A program made the translations under genes and the position numbers. Of a DNA stretch of 64,000 bases, positions 1 through 9,924 are shown piece by piece. The DNA lies in contig JRWQ01000020.1 in the NCBI GenBank assembly GCA_000775715.1, forward strand, positions 45,046-109,045. Direction: 5' to 3'. The stretch is from Vibrio tubiashii. GTDB lineage: Bacteria > Pseudomonadota > Gammaproteobacteria > Enterobacterales > Vibrionaceae. Within the stretch, counting starts at the first letter, position 1. Each line of letters begins with the position of its first letter. The notes below the pieces were generated by a model that did no database searches, was not told the DNA's origin, and worked only from the letters and a program-made list of their open reading frames with translations.

Positions 1-482
1 TACTCACCGACTACTCGTTTCAAGCGATTACGCTCACTCTCGCTTTCGATACGCTGAGAAACTCCAACATGGCTCGCCCCTGGCATAAAAACAAGGTAGC
101 GAGAAGGCAAGGTAATGTCGGTGGTTAAACGTGCGCCTTTGGTGCCTAGCGGATCTTTAACTACCTGCACGACAATGTCTTGCCCCTGACGAACTAGCTC
201 TGAAATATCGCGAACTTGAAATTGCTGCTTTTCATTTTCAGCAACACACTCGGTGTGGGGAACAATGTCAGAAGCGTGAAGAAATGCCGCCTTTTCGAGA
301 CCAATGTCGACGAATGCTGCCTGCATACCTGGCAATACACGGCTCACTTTACCTTTATAGATATTGCCAACAATGCCGCGCTTAGCTTCACGTTCCACAT
401 GGATTTCTTGTAGGGTGCCCCCTTCAATCATGGCTACGCGAGTTTCACTCGGAGTCACGTTGATAATCAACTCTGCACTCAT
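1..482 (-). CDS. rng: Ribonuclease G, N-terminal part (cut by window edge)
   Basis: The minus-strand frame starts with ATG at 482 and runs off the left edge, giving about 160 residues beginning MSAELIINVTPSETRVAMIE. This is the typical start of RNase G (CafA), an endoribonuclease of the RNase E/G family that matures the 5' end of 16S rRNA and takes part in mRNA decay in the cytoplasm. The visible part holds the S1 RNA-binding domain (about residues 38-120, with GNIYKGKVSRVLPGMQAAFVDIG). The catalytic DNase I-like domain lies outside the window. It follows maf with a 19-base gap, so it is probably the last gene of the mreBCD-maf-rng run. The family call is secure; only the C-terminal part is unseen. 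Confidence 0.95.
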   Translation of the reverse strand, partial: MSAELIINVTPSETRVAMIEGGTLQEIHVEREAKRGIVGNIYKGKVSRVLPGMQAAFVDIGLEKAAFLHASDIVPHTECVAENEKQQFQVRDISELVRQGQDIVVQVVKDPLGTKGARLTTDITLPSRYLVFMPGASHVGVSQRIESESERNRLKRVVGE

Positions 483-501
483 AAGAGTACCTCAAATTAA
501 A

Positions 502-1062
502 TTATAAGAATTTTTGCAAGAGCTGGTCAGTTTCATATAGAGGTAAGCCGACAACTGCATGGTAACTGCCTTCTATGCGCGTTACAAATCGTCCACCTAA
601 CCCTTGGATCCCATAACTACCAGCTTTATCGCAGGGTTCACCCGTTTGCCAATATTGTTCTATTTCGTTTTCTGACAGGGTTTTAAACCATACGTTTGTC
701 GATACTACGATCGTTTCTAGATTGTCTTTTGTTGCGACAGTCACTGCTGTCATTACTTGATGCGCTCTTGCCGACAACATCAACAACATCTGTTTAGCAT
801 GCGTCAAATTGTCCGGCTTTTCCAATACCTGTCCATCACACACCACTATAGTATCAGAGCCAATAACTACTGAGTTTGATTCAGGTTGGACTGCCGCTAA
901 TGCTTTGTCTTTTGATAAACGTGAAACGTATTGATACGGGCTTTCATCAGCTTGGCGACACTCTTCTACATCGGTTTTGACCACTGAGAAAGTGTAACCA
1001 AGCTGAGCAAGTAACTCTTTACGTCTTGGTGAGCCTGAAGCCAAAATTAGTGCTTTGTTCAT
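502..1062 (-). CDS. maf: Maf-family nucleoside triphosphate pyrophosphatase (YhdE type)
   Basis: This 186-residue protein has the Maf signature SGSPRRKELL at residues 9-18 and the general-base aspartate in VVIGSDTIVVCDG (D70). Maf/YhdE enzymes hydrolyse dTTP, UTP and modified pyrimidine nucleotides to monophosphates, a house-cleaning role historically linked to septum formation. The gene lies 3 bases downstream of mreD and just upstream of rng, the usual arrangement in enteric bacteria and Vibrio, so it is probably co-transcribed with the shape genes. Length is normal for the family. The YhdE subfamily (rather than YceF) is inferred mainly from the mre-rng context. Confidence 0.93.
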   Translation of the reverse strand: MNKALILASGSPRRKELLAQLGYTFSVVKTDVEECRQADESPYQYVSRLSKDKALAAVQPESNSVVIGSDTIVVCDGQVLEKPDNLTHAKQMLLMLSARAHQVMTAVTVATKDNLETIVVSTNVWFKTLSENEIEQYWQTGEPCDKAGSYGIQGLGGRFVTRIEGSYHAVVGLPLYETDQLLQKFL

Positions 1063-1065
1063 TTT

Positions 1066-1554
1066 CTATCGTATATGCCAGTGACGTCTTACTCGACGCA
1101 TTAATAGGAACATCCACGGCCAAAGAATAAAGTTGATTAAGCCGCTCCACAATGAAACCGGGTTGAAAGTCACATCTTGAATCAGGTACTCACCGCAAAA
1201 AATAAGCACGTCGAGTAGCACGGACATCAAGCCAATCAATAACGCTTGCTGCCACAACGCCATGTTACGGATCACTAGGAAGTTGAGCGCGACAAGATAG
1301 ACGACAATAGACATCATCATGCCTCGGATACCCAGCGTAGAACCCAAGAGTAGATCCCACAGCAGGCCAAGTATTAATGCCGAACCAACGTTAACTCGGT
1401 GCGGCAGTGCCAAAACCCAATAACAGGTCACTAGCAACAGCCATGAAGGGCGTAGTAGGTCAAGCATACCCGGCCATGGAATGGTCTGCAAAGTCAACGC
1501 AATCAAAAAAGAACAAGCAATGACAAACTTTCCTTTTAACACACTATTTGCCAT
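1066..1554 (-). CDS. mreD: Rod shape-determining protein MreD
   Basis: The protein has 162 residues, is highly hydrophobic and has about five predicted membrane segments, as expected for MreD. MreD is an integral inner-membrane component of the elongasome (MreB, MreC, MreD, RodA, PBP2) that directs lateral wall synthesis. The start ATG at 1554 lies 3 bases after the mreC stop, which implies translational coupling. Sequence identity within MreD is low in general, so the call rests on size, topology, the conserved RPSWLLL segment near residue 36 and its position between mreC and maf. Confidence 0.93.
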   Translation of the reverse strand: MANSVLKGKFVIACSFLIALTLQTIPWPGMLDLLRPSWLLLVTCYWVLALPHRVNVGSALILGLLWDLLLGSTLGIRGMMMSIVVYLVALNFLVIRNMALWQQALLIGLMSVLLDVLIFCGEYLIQDVTFNPVSLWSGLINFILWPWMFLLMRRVRRHWHIR

Positions 1555-1557
1555 CTT

Positions 1558-2430
1558 CTATTCTTCCTCCAGAGTCTCTGGGAGTACTTGCTGAACTTTC
1601 TCCTGACGAGAGTCATTTGGCCAGATTAGCAGCAAATAACGCAGGCGCTCAAAGTCAACCACAGGTTCCGCTTCGATTACGGCAAATTCTCGCGCCGTGT
1701 CACGCTCGACCTCTGCAACGTGCGCAACCGGGAAGCCTTCAGGGTAGATACCACCCAATCCCGAAGTCACCAACAGATCACCCTCTTCAATGTCTAAACT
1801 GATGGGAATATGGTCAAGATTAATACGATCAGATTTACCCGTACCGGAAGCGATAATTCGAATGTCGTTGCGGATCACCTGCACCGGAATCGCACTTAGG
1901 CTATCGGTCAACAGTAATACGCGGCTGTTGTGCGCAGAGACAAAAGTTACCTGACCTACAATACCCTTTTCATTCGCCACTGGTTGTCCGACGTAAACAC
2001 CATCGATCTGGCCTTTATCGATAACCACTTGATGGCGATATGGCGAGGTATCGACTGCCATGACTTCGGTAACGACTTTACGTTCATCACGAATAAAAGA
2101 GGAGCCGAGCAGTTTACGTAGACGTTGATTCTCTTCTCGATATTGATCAAGTAACAGTAGATCATTTTTGAGGCGAAGCACTTCACGCTTAAGCTTGCGG
2201 GTACTTTCCATATAGTCTTGGCGAATGTTGAAACGCTCGTATGCACCATCAAACATCACACGAGGGACATCGGCCATATACTGAATTGGCGCAACCATAC
2301 TATTAAGAAGATAACGCACTTGAGCAAATGCATCTAAACGACTATCAGCCAGCATAAGGCTGGCTGATAGAGTAACGGCAAAAAACAAGCGTAATTGTAG
2401 TGAAGGTCCTCGGCCAAAAATAGGCTTCAT
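1558..2430 (-). CDS. mreC: Rod shape-determining protein MreC
   Basis: MreC is a bitopic periplasmic protein that links cytoplasmic MreB to the penicillin-binding proteins. The 290-residue product has one N-terminal membrane segment (about 10-28), a periplasmic coiled coil (about 66-110, rich in Lys, Leu and Arg) and the beta-rich MreC domain with motifs such as VIGQV-type turns and GLGGIYPEGFPV near residue 226. It is separated from mreB by 57 bases containing a hairpin and is followed after 3 bases by mreD. Size and order match the canonical mreBCD operon. The start at 2430 is the first ATG and gives the expected N-terminal basic stretch MKPIFGRGPSLQLR. Confidence 0.96.
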   Translation of the reverse strand: MKPIFGRGPSLQLRLFFAVTLSASLMLADSRLDAFAQVRYLLNSMVAPIQYMADVPRVMFDGAYERFNIRQDYMESTRKLKREVLRLKNDLLLLDQYREENQRLRKLLGSSFIRDERKVVTEVMAVDTSPYRHQVVIDKGQIDGVYVGQPVANEKGIVGQVTFVSAHNSRVLLLTDSLSAIPVQVIRNDIRIIASGTGKSDRINLDHIPISLDIEEGDLLVTSGLGGIYPEGFPVAHVAEVERDTAREFAVIEAEPVVDFERLRYLLLIWPNDSRQEKVQQVLPETLEEE

Positions 2431-2455
2431 GGAATATGAGTTCCTTATCTTGCCA

Positions 2456-2479
2456 ATCTTGGTCTTAAGCGACCAAGAT
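2456..2479 (-). other. Hairpin between mreB and mreC
   Basis: A 9-bp perfect inverted repeat (ATCTTGGTC and its complement, loop of 6) sits in the 57-base mreB-mreC gap. No T-run follows on the minus strand, so it is not a convincing terminator. It may be a processing or stability hairpin that sets the excess of MreB over MreCD; that role is inference. Confidence 0.45.
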
Positions 2480-2487
2480 CATTCATA

Positions 2488-3613
<1,126 letters not shown>

Positions 3614-3683
3614 AAGTGTAAACATGGGCTGAAACACGCAATTTCTAACAGATTCCTAACGATATGCAGAAAAATGGCAAAAA

Positions 3684-6600
3684 TTACTGACCTATCAATC
3701 CAGATTCTCCACGAAAAATCACCCGATCATTCCCACGGAAGATCCCGAAAGTAATCACTGATGATGGATCTTCTTCGCCACGACTATCCTCTGTTCGATT
3801 AGTATCTTGCCAGCGATAGCGCAACCAAGGGGCTGAGTTGGCAGCTCTATCTAGCTCTAACCAAACTTGAGTTTGCTGCCGAACAGGATCAGTCTGCGAG
3901 ACAATAATCGAGTTAGAAGTTCCGCTCGAGACTCTCCCACCAGCAGCTAAACTGACATCTGTTGCGGTTGCTCCCGGCTCAACCCAAATAGTATTGTTGT
4001 CGCCAACAACATTCACACCCGATAGACTCGTATCGCTGTCGTCGCTATGAGTCACAAATGCACTACCATTCCAAAATTCTACTCGTAGCGGGACATTCAT
4101 TGTGCTACCTGTTACTCCACCTAAACTATCTACAACAGCACGGCCAAAGCGTATCATCGGTTGAGTGGGCAGTAACCTTGCGTCACTTGCCGCCGGGTAA
4201 GCAATAGGATCGATATTGCTCACACCCAGGTCAGTAATAGATATTGTAGTGCTACTTACCCCGCTTTGGTTGAAAGGACCGTCTTGATAACCATCAGCGG
4301 CTGTCGCTTTTGACCAACACAATCGAGTCGTACAATCTGTTGAAATTGGGCTGTTGTCAATCGCCATAGTTCCGATACTTTTACCCGATTCAAGTTGCCA
4401 GTTTTTGTCCGCTGAAGGTGAGTAAAAACGTCCGGTGTAGTTTGTATCTGGTTCATACAAAGCAAAGCTAGCGGTCAAGCTGGGGTCAAAGCTTGCATAA
4501 TTCTGCAATGCGTTTTCTGCTGTGTTGAGCGCCTCAACTTTAAAAGTCACGCCATCGAATGGCTGATTCATATAGGCGAAACTCTGCGCTGCAGGATAAT
4601 CCCAGACCGTTGGGTTCGGTTCACTGGTAGTCGGGGTAACTAGGCGGAAATATTTAGGATAAAAACGCCCAACATTTTGAGTACTCGAATCCAAATCCAT
4701 TGTCAGATAAGTCGCCCCGGTTTGAATGGCTAACGTACCTGCCTCAGTCCAAGAATGAGCGATGGTTTGCGTTGTGCTGCCAGAACTAAAGCTCGGCGCT
4801 GAAGTTGGCGTTACCACTCCGGTTTGAGGGTTGGTCGTTGGATAAGTCACGCTATAAGTCAGTTCGAGTGGTCCATTGTCGAGTGAGTAATTGCCCGTTA
4901 GCGGATAACTACATTCGTTAGCTGCACCACCACTTGAATCACTGTGAACAATTGGTCTATAAGTAGCCGAAAAACCTGCTCCTGCTGGAATGAAGCCCGG
5001 CGTACCTGTTGTCGTCGCTGGATTAGCGTTACTACTATTACCTGTTTCTATCACATTACAAACAGCGATTTTCCATGGGCGAGCGTAAACATCAAACTGA
5101 CCTTTTAGTGCCCCACCTTCGCTAGGGCAACGCATCTCTTGTTCATTGCAGACAAAATCATTATCAGTGATGGTGACACGGATTTGCCCTGACTCTTTAA
5201 AGTTGAGGTCAGCCAATCGATTTGAGTCGTTAAGAGCGGCGCTAAACACTAAATCAGCACTATCAACTGGTGCAGATTGTGGTCGCTGATAAGAAAAGAC
5301 TGCCGTTGGACTTCCGGTATAGCCAACCGTGATGTATTGATTACTCGCACTACATGCCCTAACACTAATGGGCACTTGTTTGTTTTGACCTGCGACTTGA
5401 TATTGGTCATCGACTTCAAACTTGTACGGCACGTACTCTATCTTGTCGGTATCCCCGCTAGTTCCCTCGAGAGTTGCTTTTAAGTCGTAGCTACCGACAG
5501 TGTTTTGCGAATTGTTTAGTACCCGGAACTTAGCGATACCATCTTGTTCAGAAATAGGAGTGATGGTGAGGTTTGAACCATTTTCTTGAACCAGACTCGG
5601 CTGCTGCCCTGCAACTAGGTTTCCATCGATATCAAACGAATGAACCTCAACAATATTGTCCGGGTCAGTTTCACAGGTCAGATGATAGTTGTATGGTTTG
5701 ATTTCTATTGAAGCCACTTCATTAATCGGAGGAGAAAAACAGTCACTATCACCAATCACTGCATTGGTCTCTTTGTACATTGTTAGCGAGTTTGTTGTAA
5801 CACCGCCACGAATGTAGCTATTGTTATCAAGCGTGACTGAGTCAGCAAGAATCATTGCCCTCAGTTCTTGAGTACTCTGAGACGAGTTCAATGTAACCCG
5901 ACCTTCTGGCGAATAAATGTAGAGAGGGTCTCTGACTTCGGGCTGGGTAATATCAACAGCGTTGGTGAACTGCATCACTGGAGCATTACCCCCAAAGACC
6001 ATTTCCACATCATCTTCTAGCGTCAACGAAAGTCCAACATGAGCTAATAAGAATTTGTTGAAATAAAATCGACCGGACGGGAGATGAGTGGTGGCTGTTC
6101 CGTTGACTGTATAGTTCTCAACTTTCACACCAGGAGCAAACTTAACTGTCATCCGTTTAGGAGAAGGTTCATGAACTGTCAGGTTTTTAAGGGGCTTATC
6201 TATTTCAACAATAATATGATTAGCGTCATTGGGATCAAGATAAGCAGTACATTTCGAACCATTACCGCAATCGCCCTCAAAATCGTAATTATCTATCGTC
6301 ACATTGAGAGTTGAATCGAAGGCCACATTAACAGCGTCGGGTGTAGGGATGACGCCTGTAGTATTACCGCTTACACATGTAGCAGAGTCACAACTGTTAA
6401 AGTTACTCCAATCCGTAACGTTACTAAACGGCAGCTTTAGTTTTTTGGTTACGCCATTCGCCGGTCCGCCTTGGCAATTGTGCACTGAACTATTCACTTC
6501 ACAATTTTCAGTATTGGCGGCTAAATAGCCATCAGTCCAACCAGTGATGTAATAGTCAGGATATAACCCTTGCCCATTCTTTGGAAGGTTGATGGTCAGC

Positions 6601-7136
6601 GAACTATTGCTTTTCCAAGATTGGACTGGTTCGGGAAATACCGTACACAAATCGGGTAAGGGGAAAATAGGTGGGGTGATATCTTCGCTACAATTGAGGT
6701 TTTTGGCACCATCTCCAGTTAGGTCTACCTTATTTGGGTGGATGCCTTTCATATTAGCAGAATAATCCCCAATAAAAACAAAGCCAGAGCCATCGTCCAC
6801 ATAGTACGCGTAGCTGCCACTTTGGCTTCCTTGACCAGGAGTAAAAATCAACTCGACATCGTAATTACCTCCTGGAGACATGAAATTAGGGTCTCTTACA
6901 AATGGTGAACCGACGTTTGAATTGGTCCAAATCAATACGGGAGAGTTGTTGTTTCCTGTCGACTTTGTCCCTAACAAAGCTTCTGTGAGCTGAGCGTTTT
7001 CTACGCTAAATGAAGTTTTGAAAGGATATCTTGGATCGACTTGACAAGAGTTAGTTTGCGCCACAGTTTGCGCGCTGAATACTATTAGGCAAAAAGAAAA
7101 TAAGCAGTATGTAAGCCAGTATAATTGTTTAAACAT
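3684..7136 (-). CDS. mshQ: MSHA pilus biogenesis protein MshQ
   Basis: This 1150-residue secreted protein is the last gene of the msh structural operon. It has a Sec-type signal peptide (about residues 1-26, ending AQTVAQ) and a long beta-rich, Thr/Ser/Asn-rich body with scattered cysteines in pairs, and ends with a segment (about 1090-1150) that resembles the C-terminal part of the MshQ/DUF6701 family. It starts 3 bases after mshP, so it is coupled to the prepilins. Its biochemical role is unsettled: by position and size it could be a pilus-tip or surface adhesin-like component, comparable to PilY1 in other type IV pili, but that is inference. No frameshift or truncation is visible. Confidence 0.9.
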   Translation of the reverse strand: MFKQLYWLTYCLFSFCLIVFSAQTVAQTNSCQVDPRYPFKTSFSVENAQLTEALLGTKSTGNNNSPVLIWTNSNVGSPFVRDPNFMSPGGNYDVELIFTPGQGSQSGSYAYYVDDGSGFVFIGDYSANMKGIHPNKVDLTGDGAKNLNCSEDITPPIFPLPDLCTVFPEPVQSWKSNSSLTINLPKNGQGLYPDYYITGWTDGYLAANTENCEVNSSVHNCQGGPANGVTKKLKLPFSNVTDWSNFNSCDSATCVSGNTTGVIPTPDAVNVAFDSTLNVTIDNYDFEGDCGNGSKCTAYLDPNDANHIIVEIDKPLKNLTVHEPSPKRMTVKFAPGVKVENYTVNGTATTHLPSGRFYFNKFLLAHVGLSLTLEDDVEMVFGGNAPVMQFTNAVDITQPEVRDPLYIYSPEGRVTLNSSQSTQELRAMILADSVTLDNNSYIRGGVTTNSLTMYKETNAVIGDSDCFSPPINEVASIEIKPYNYHLTCETDPDNIVEVHSFDIDGNLVAGQQPSLVQENGSNLTITPISEQDGIAKFRVLNNSQNTVGSYDLKATLEGTSGDTDKIEYVPYKFEVDDQYQVAGQNKQVPISVRACSASNQYITVGYTGSPTAVFSYQRPQSAPVDSADLVFSAALNDSNRLADLNFKESGQIRVTITDNDFVCNEQEMRCPSEGGALKGQFDVYARPWKIAVCNVIETGNSSNANPATTTGTPGFIPAGAGFSATYRPIVHSDSSGGAANECSYPLTGNYSLDNGPLELTYSVTYPTTNPQTGVVTPTSAPSFSSGSTTQTIAHSWTEAGTLAIQTGATYLTMDLDSSTQNVGRFYPKYFRLVTPTTSEPNPTVWDYPAAQSFAYMNQPFDGVTFKVEALNTAENALQNYASFDPSLTASFALYEPDTNYTGRFYSPSADKNWQLESGKSIGTMAIDNSPISTDCTTRLCWSKATAADGYQDGPFNQSGVSSTTISITDLGVSNIDPIAYPAASDARLLPTQPMIRFGRAVVDSLGGVTGSTMNVPLRVEFWNGSAFVTHSDDSDTSLSGVNVVGDNNTIWVEPGATATDVSLAAGGRVSSGTSNSIIVSQTDPVRQQTQVWLELDRAANSAPWLRYRWQDTNRTEDSRGEEDPSSVITFGIFRGNDRVIFRGESGLIGQ

Positions 7137-7139
7137 GGT

Positions 7140-7559
7140 TTACTCCCTAATCCAAACTTCTTGATTGCGCTGCATTTGCATCAACCCGCTGCCACAAATC
7201 GCGGTTGAACTCACCACATACATTTGGCTGCCATCGGCGAGTTGCCCACCTCGGGCTTGGCAACTAACTTGAACGTCATCGCAGTTAGCCTTAGTAAATG
7301 ACGAACTCATAGTATTACCATTTACCGCAGCACACTGCGCAGCAACTGTACCAGAGCTGTGAATGCCATAAATCTGTTCCAAAGCCCATTCATTACCAGA
7401 ATGAGCGAGCAAGCCGGCTTGAGTACCAATCACATCTTTGCTGTGGCTATCACTATTTGACCAGCGTATTTGACTAAGTGTTGTGGCAAGGAACCCCATG
7501 ACAACCAACACAAAAACAACCACTATGTACAAACTGCCTTGTTGCTTGCTACGGGACAT
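7140..7559 (-). CDS. mshP: MSHA minor pilin-like protein MshP
   Basis: MshP is 139 residues with a prepilin-like start (MSRSKQQG followed by the hydrophobic SLYIVVVFVLVVMG), resembling PilX/GspK-type minor pilins, and no glutamate at the +5 position. Lack of Glu5 is typical of GspK/PilX-like tip subunits. The C-terminal half carries four cysteines that could form disulfides. Its start overlaps the end of mshO by 11 bases and its stop is 3 bases from mshQ, so the genes mshD-O-P-Q are tightly coupled. Function is inferred from family and position: a minor pilin that primes pilus assembly. Confidence 0.88.
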   Translation of the reverse strand: MSRSKQQGSLYIVVVFVLVVMGFLATTLSQIRWSNSDSHSKDVIGTQAGLLAHSGNEWALEQIYGIHSSGTVAAQCAAVNGNTMSSSFTKANCDDVQVSCQARGGQLADGSQMYVVSSTAICGSGLMQMQRNQEVWIRE

Positions 7560-8274
7560 TAATCACCTGTATCTCTTGCACAAAATTCGTCGACTCATCA
7601 CCAGTTTCGTTGTTAAACGTCAGATTCAGTTGAACAATACCATTTTGCTGCACAGTCGCCGGAATATAGTCTAGTGTTCCAGTGAGCCCCGAATCTGACA
7701 ATGGCAATGCAATAGCACTATTCACACTGCGACGTAATTGCCCTGATACCAAACAGTAGCTCACCATGCCATCAGGATTATAAATATAGAGTCTATTCGA
7801 TACCGAGCCCCCAACCATTGACGAACCTGCTCCCGGCAGAGTAAAAGTGTTGCTCGCACTGCTCACATTAGTCAACGGGAACACATTGTTGGTTGGGATC
7901 GCTTGCGTTGGATTTATCACCATATTAAGTAAATTCAAATCCGCGACGGATGTGCCGTCTCGCCCGACAACAAAGTTGATATCCGCCCCAGAAACGGCAT
8001 AAAACCCTGAATCAATAATAGGAAAAAATGAGATGCAGCTCGATGCTTGAGCAATGGCTAAATCACTATTGAGCATGTTTGGCACTGCATGACGCACCTC
8101 TCGCGACATTTTCTCCAAGATAAACTTAGCCTGAGTTTGCAAGCGCTGGCGCTCTACTGTATCGCTATACCCTCTTGCACCTAACTCAACAAAACCTGCA
8201 ATCCCCAGCACGATGATCGATCCGACAATCAGAGTCACGACCATTTCAATTAAGGTAAACCCTCTCACTTTCAT
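7549..8274 (-). CDS. mshO: MSHA minor prepilin MshO
   Basis: The 241-residue product starts MKVRG followed by FTLIEMVVTLIVGSIIVLGI, a class IVa prepilin leader with the peptidase site after Gly5 and Glu at mature position 5. It is longer than the major pilin, as is usual for PilW/GspJ-like minor pilins. Its start codon overlaps the mshD stop by one base (position 8274), and its end overlaps mshP by 11 bases. It is expected to join the priming complex in the inner membrane and be cleaved by the shared prepilin peptidase PilD, which is not encoded in the window. Confidence 0.92.
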   Translation of the reverse strand: MKVRGFTLIEMVVTLIVGSIIVLGIAGFVELGARGYSDTVERQRLQTQAKFILEKMSREVRHAVPNMLNSDLAIAQASSCISFFPIIDSGFYAVSGADINFVVGRDGTSVADLNLLNMVINPTQAIPTNNVFPLTNVSSASNTFTLPGAGSSMVGGSVSNRLYIYNPDGMVSYCLVSGQLRRSVNSAIALPLSDSGLTGTLDYIPATVQQNGIVQLNLTFNNETGDESTNFVQEIQVINVP

Positions 8275-8798
8275 CAGTAGTTACCTCGATAAGCATGGAG
8301 ATCGATGGGCGTTTGATTGCTCGCCGTTACCTTGAGGTTAATTTGCTTAAGTTGGTTGGGAACAGCATAGGTAACTGCAACATCAAGTCGAAAGTTAACA
8401 TAACTATTGCTACCGACGAGTAAGTTCAAGTCGCGGCAACCATTGGTGGCCAGAGGCTCCCAACAGCCTTCAAAATCATCAACATCATTGTAAGCTGCAG
8501 GGTTATTATCATCTTCACCGCTATCTATACCGAAATCACCAAGAGCGGTACAAGCAACTTCACCACTTGCCGAACACAGTGGCAGCCCCCCTTGAAGGCC
8601 ACTATGTTCATCAAAGTTACGCGACAGAATCTGGGTCATGACGCTTTGCCCCAACGCAGATGCGCGAGTTTGATAGTGAGGATCTGCACTGCGCGAAATT
8701 TCAGGTGCGAGAAAAGTGGTAATGGTCAGCATAGCAATACCCATCACCACAATTACGATGACGCTTTCAATTAACGTAAAACCGGACACTCTTCTCAT
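8274..8798 (-). CDS. mshD: MSHA minor prepilin MshD
   Basis: MshD is 174 residues with leader MRRVSG and mature start FTLIESVIVIVVMGIAML, a standard type IV prepilin N-terminus with Glu5. Cysteines around residues 73, 80 and 112-118 suggest disulfide-stabilised loops. It begins on the same base as the mshC stop region (8798) and ends on the mshO start, so translation of C, D, O and P is coupled. It corresponds to PilV/GspI-like minor pilins and is required for pilus assembly in Vibrio cholerae, by family knowledge. Confidence 0.92.
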   Translation of the reverse strand: MRRVSGFTLIESVIVIVVMGIAMLTITTFLAPEISRSADPHYQTRASALGQSVMTQILSRNFDEHSGLQGGLPLCSASGEVACTALGDFGIDSGEDDNNPAAYNDVDDFEGCWEPLATNGCRDLNLLVGSNSYVNFRLDVAVTYAVPNQLKQINLKVTASNQTPIDLHAYRGNY

Positions 8799-9271
8799 TA
8801 GCAGTTCCCCGGAGAAACGTAACCTACAGCGTTAACCTGCACCGCAGTGCACGTGCCATCTGTTGAGATCATCTGGATAACAACTGGAAGGGTGACATCA
8901 ACAGGGTTACCCAATAGGTCAAAGTTAACCAACGCTCCGACATTGGAGGAAAAGGTCACACCCTCGATAAACGCCCAATCACTTCGACTATCATCACGTG
9001 CGGCGCACGCAGCTTGGGAGCCAATACAGTTACCGAGCAAACTCAAAGTGAAGTTGGTGTTGCCACTGATGGCATCCATATCAACATTCGATTGCATGCG
9101 GTTAACTTGAACTTGGCGAATCACTGAAATAGCTTGCTCTTGGGCAGCGTAAGGAGAGAAGCCTGCACGGCCAGAATATCGGCTTGCCGCATAAACCGAA
9201 ACGATCGACACCAGCAATATCACAACGATCAATTCGATTAATGTGAAGCCAGGAATTCTTGACCTAGTCAT
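8798..9271 (-). CDS. mshC: MSHA minor prepilin MshC
   Basis: MshC has 157 residues, leader MTRSRIPG, then FTLIELIVVILLVSIVSV, a class IVa prepilin signal with Glu5. Two cysteines lie near CIGSQAAC, and another pair at the C-terminus (DGTCTAVQ and GNC). In V. cholerae MshC is a minor pilin needed for MSHA assembly. It follows the mshA terminator hairpin after about 105 bases, so it is probably expressed by read-through at a lower level than mshA, matching its minor-pilin role. Confidence 0.92.
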   Translation of the reverse strand: MTRSRIPGFTLIELIVVILLVSIVSVYAASRYSGRAGFSPYAAQEQAISVIRQVQVNRMQSNVDMDAISGNTNFTLSLLGNCIGSQAACAARDDSRSDWAFIEGVTFSSNVGALVNFDLLGNPVDVTLPVVIQMISTDGTCTAVQVNAVGYVSPGNC

Positions 9272-9377
9272 GACTCGTTACCGTGGGACGTATACTTAAA
9301 TTGAGTATATACCAGATAGGCCTAGGACTGTTGTTTTTTAAGGATTTTTGAGAAGAAGTCAGAATTGTTGTGTAGGA

Positions 9378-9410
9378 GAAAAGTAAGGCCAGCGATTGCT
9401 GGCCTTTACT
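9378..9410 (-). terminator. Hairpin with T-run between mshA and mshC
   Basis: On the minus strand the mshA stop is followed by AAGGCCAGC, loop AATC, GCTGGCCTT and then ACTTTTC. This is a good intrinsic terminator right after the major pilin gene, expected to lower expression of mshC, D, O, P and Q relative to mshA. Confidence 0.7.
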
Positions 9411-9414
9411 AATA

Positions 9415-9891
9415 TTAACAACCTGAATTAGTAACAGTTGCTGAATATGTCGAAGTGGCTGCAGAATTTGCACGTGCCTCATATTTGACGTAACAGTTAC
9501 CAGTAGTAATGGTAGATGAAGATGAACCTGAAATGGCCTCATCATAGAAAGTCACATAGTAACCATCTGACGCGGCAATCTTACTCCAGTCGTTAGTATT
9601 AAGACCAACAACTGCAGCACCAATCCCAGCACTTGTTGCAGAGGGGTAACCGAAAGCAGTAGCAATACCGTCTACCGTAGCAGTTGTCTTATTCTCATCA
9701 CCTTGGATAGCAGCCTTACCATATACAATACCAGCCGCACCATCGATTGCGCCTTTTAGGCCTTGAAGAGAAGACTTACGGGCATCTCCTTGTAGGTTCA
9801 AGAAACGAGGTGCTGCAGTTACTGCAAGGATACCTAGAATAACAATTACCACCACTAATTCGATTAGGGTGAAACCGCCTTGTCTTTTCAT
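9415..9891 (-). CDS. mshA: MSHA major pilin MshA
   Basis: MshA is the structural subunit of the mannose-sensitive haemagglutinin pilus used for attachment to surfaces. The 158-residue prepilin has the short leader MKRQGG, cleaved before [18 protein letters not shown], with Glu5 and the conserved hydrophobic assembly helix. Two cysteines in the C-terminal part (about residues 132 and 158) can close the D-region loop. It lies 33 bases after mshB and is followed at once by a terminator hairpin, consistent with high expression. The C-terminal half is rich in Ser, Thr and Ala, so surface-exposed O-glycosylation is conceivable but not shown. Confidence 0.94.
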   Translation of the reverse strand: MKRQGGFTLIELVVVIVILGILAVTAAPRFLNLQGDARKSSLQGLKGAIDGAAGIVYGKAAIQGDENKTTATVDGIATAFGYPSATSAGIGAAVVGLNTNDWSKIAASDGYYVTFYDEAISGSSSSTITTGNCYVKYEARANSAATSTYSATVTNSGC

Positions 9892-9924
9892 AGTAAAAAT
9901 CTCTCTATGTTGTTAACTGCAGAA

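Noticed and set aside
9264..9545. 93-codon minus-strand frame between mshA and mshC
   Set aside because: It crosses the mshA 3' end, its terminator and the mshC start in another frame; no prepilin signal is present.
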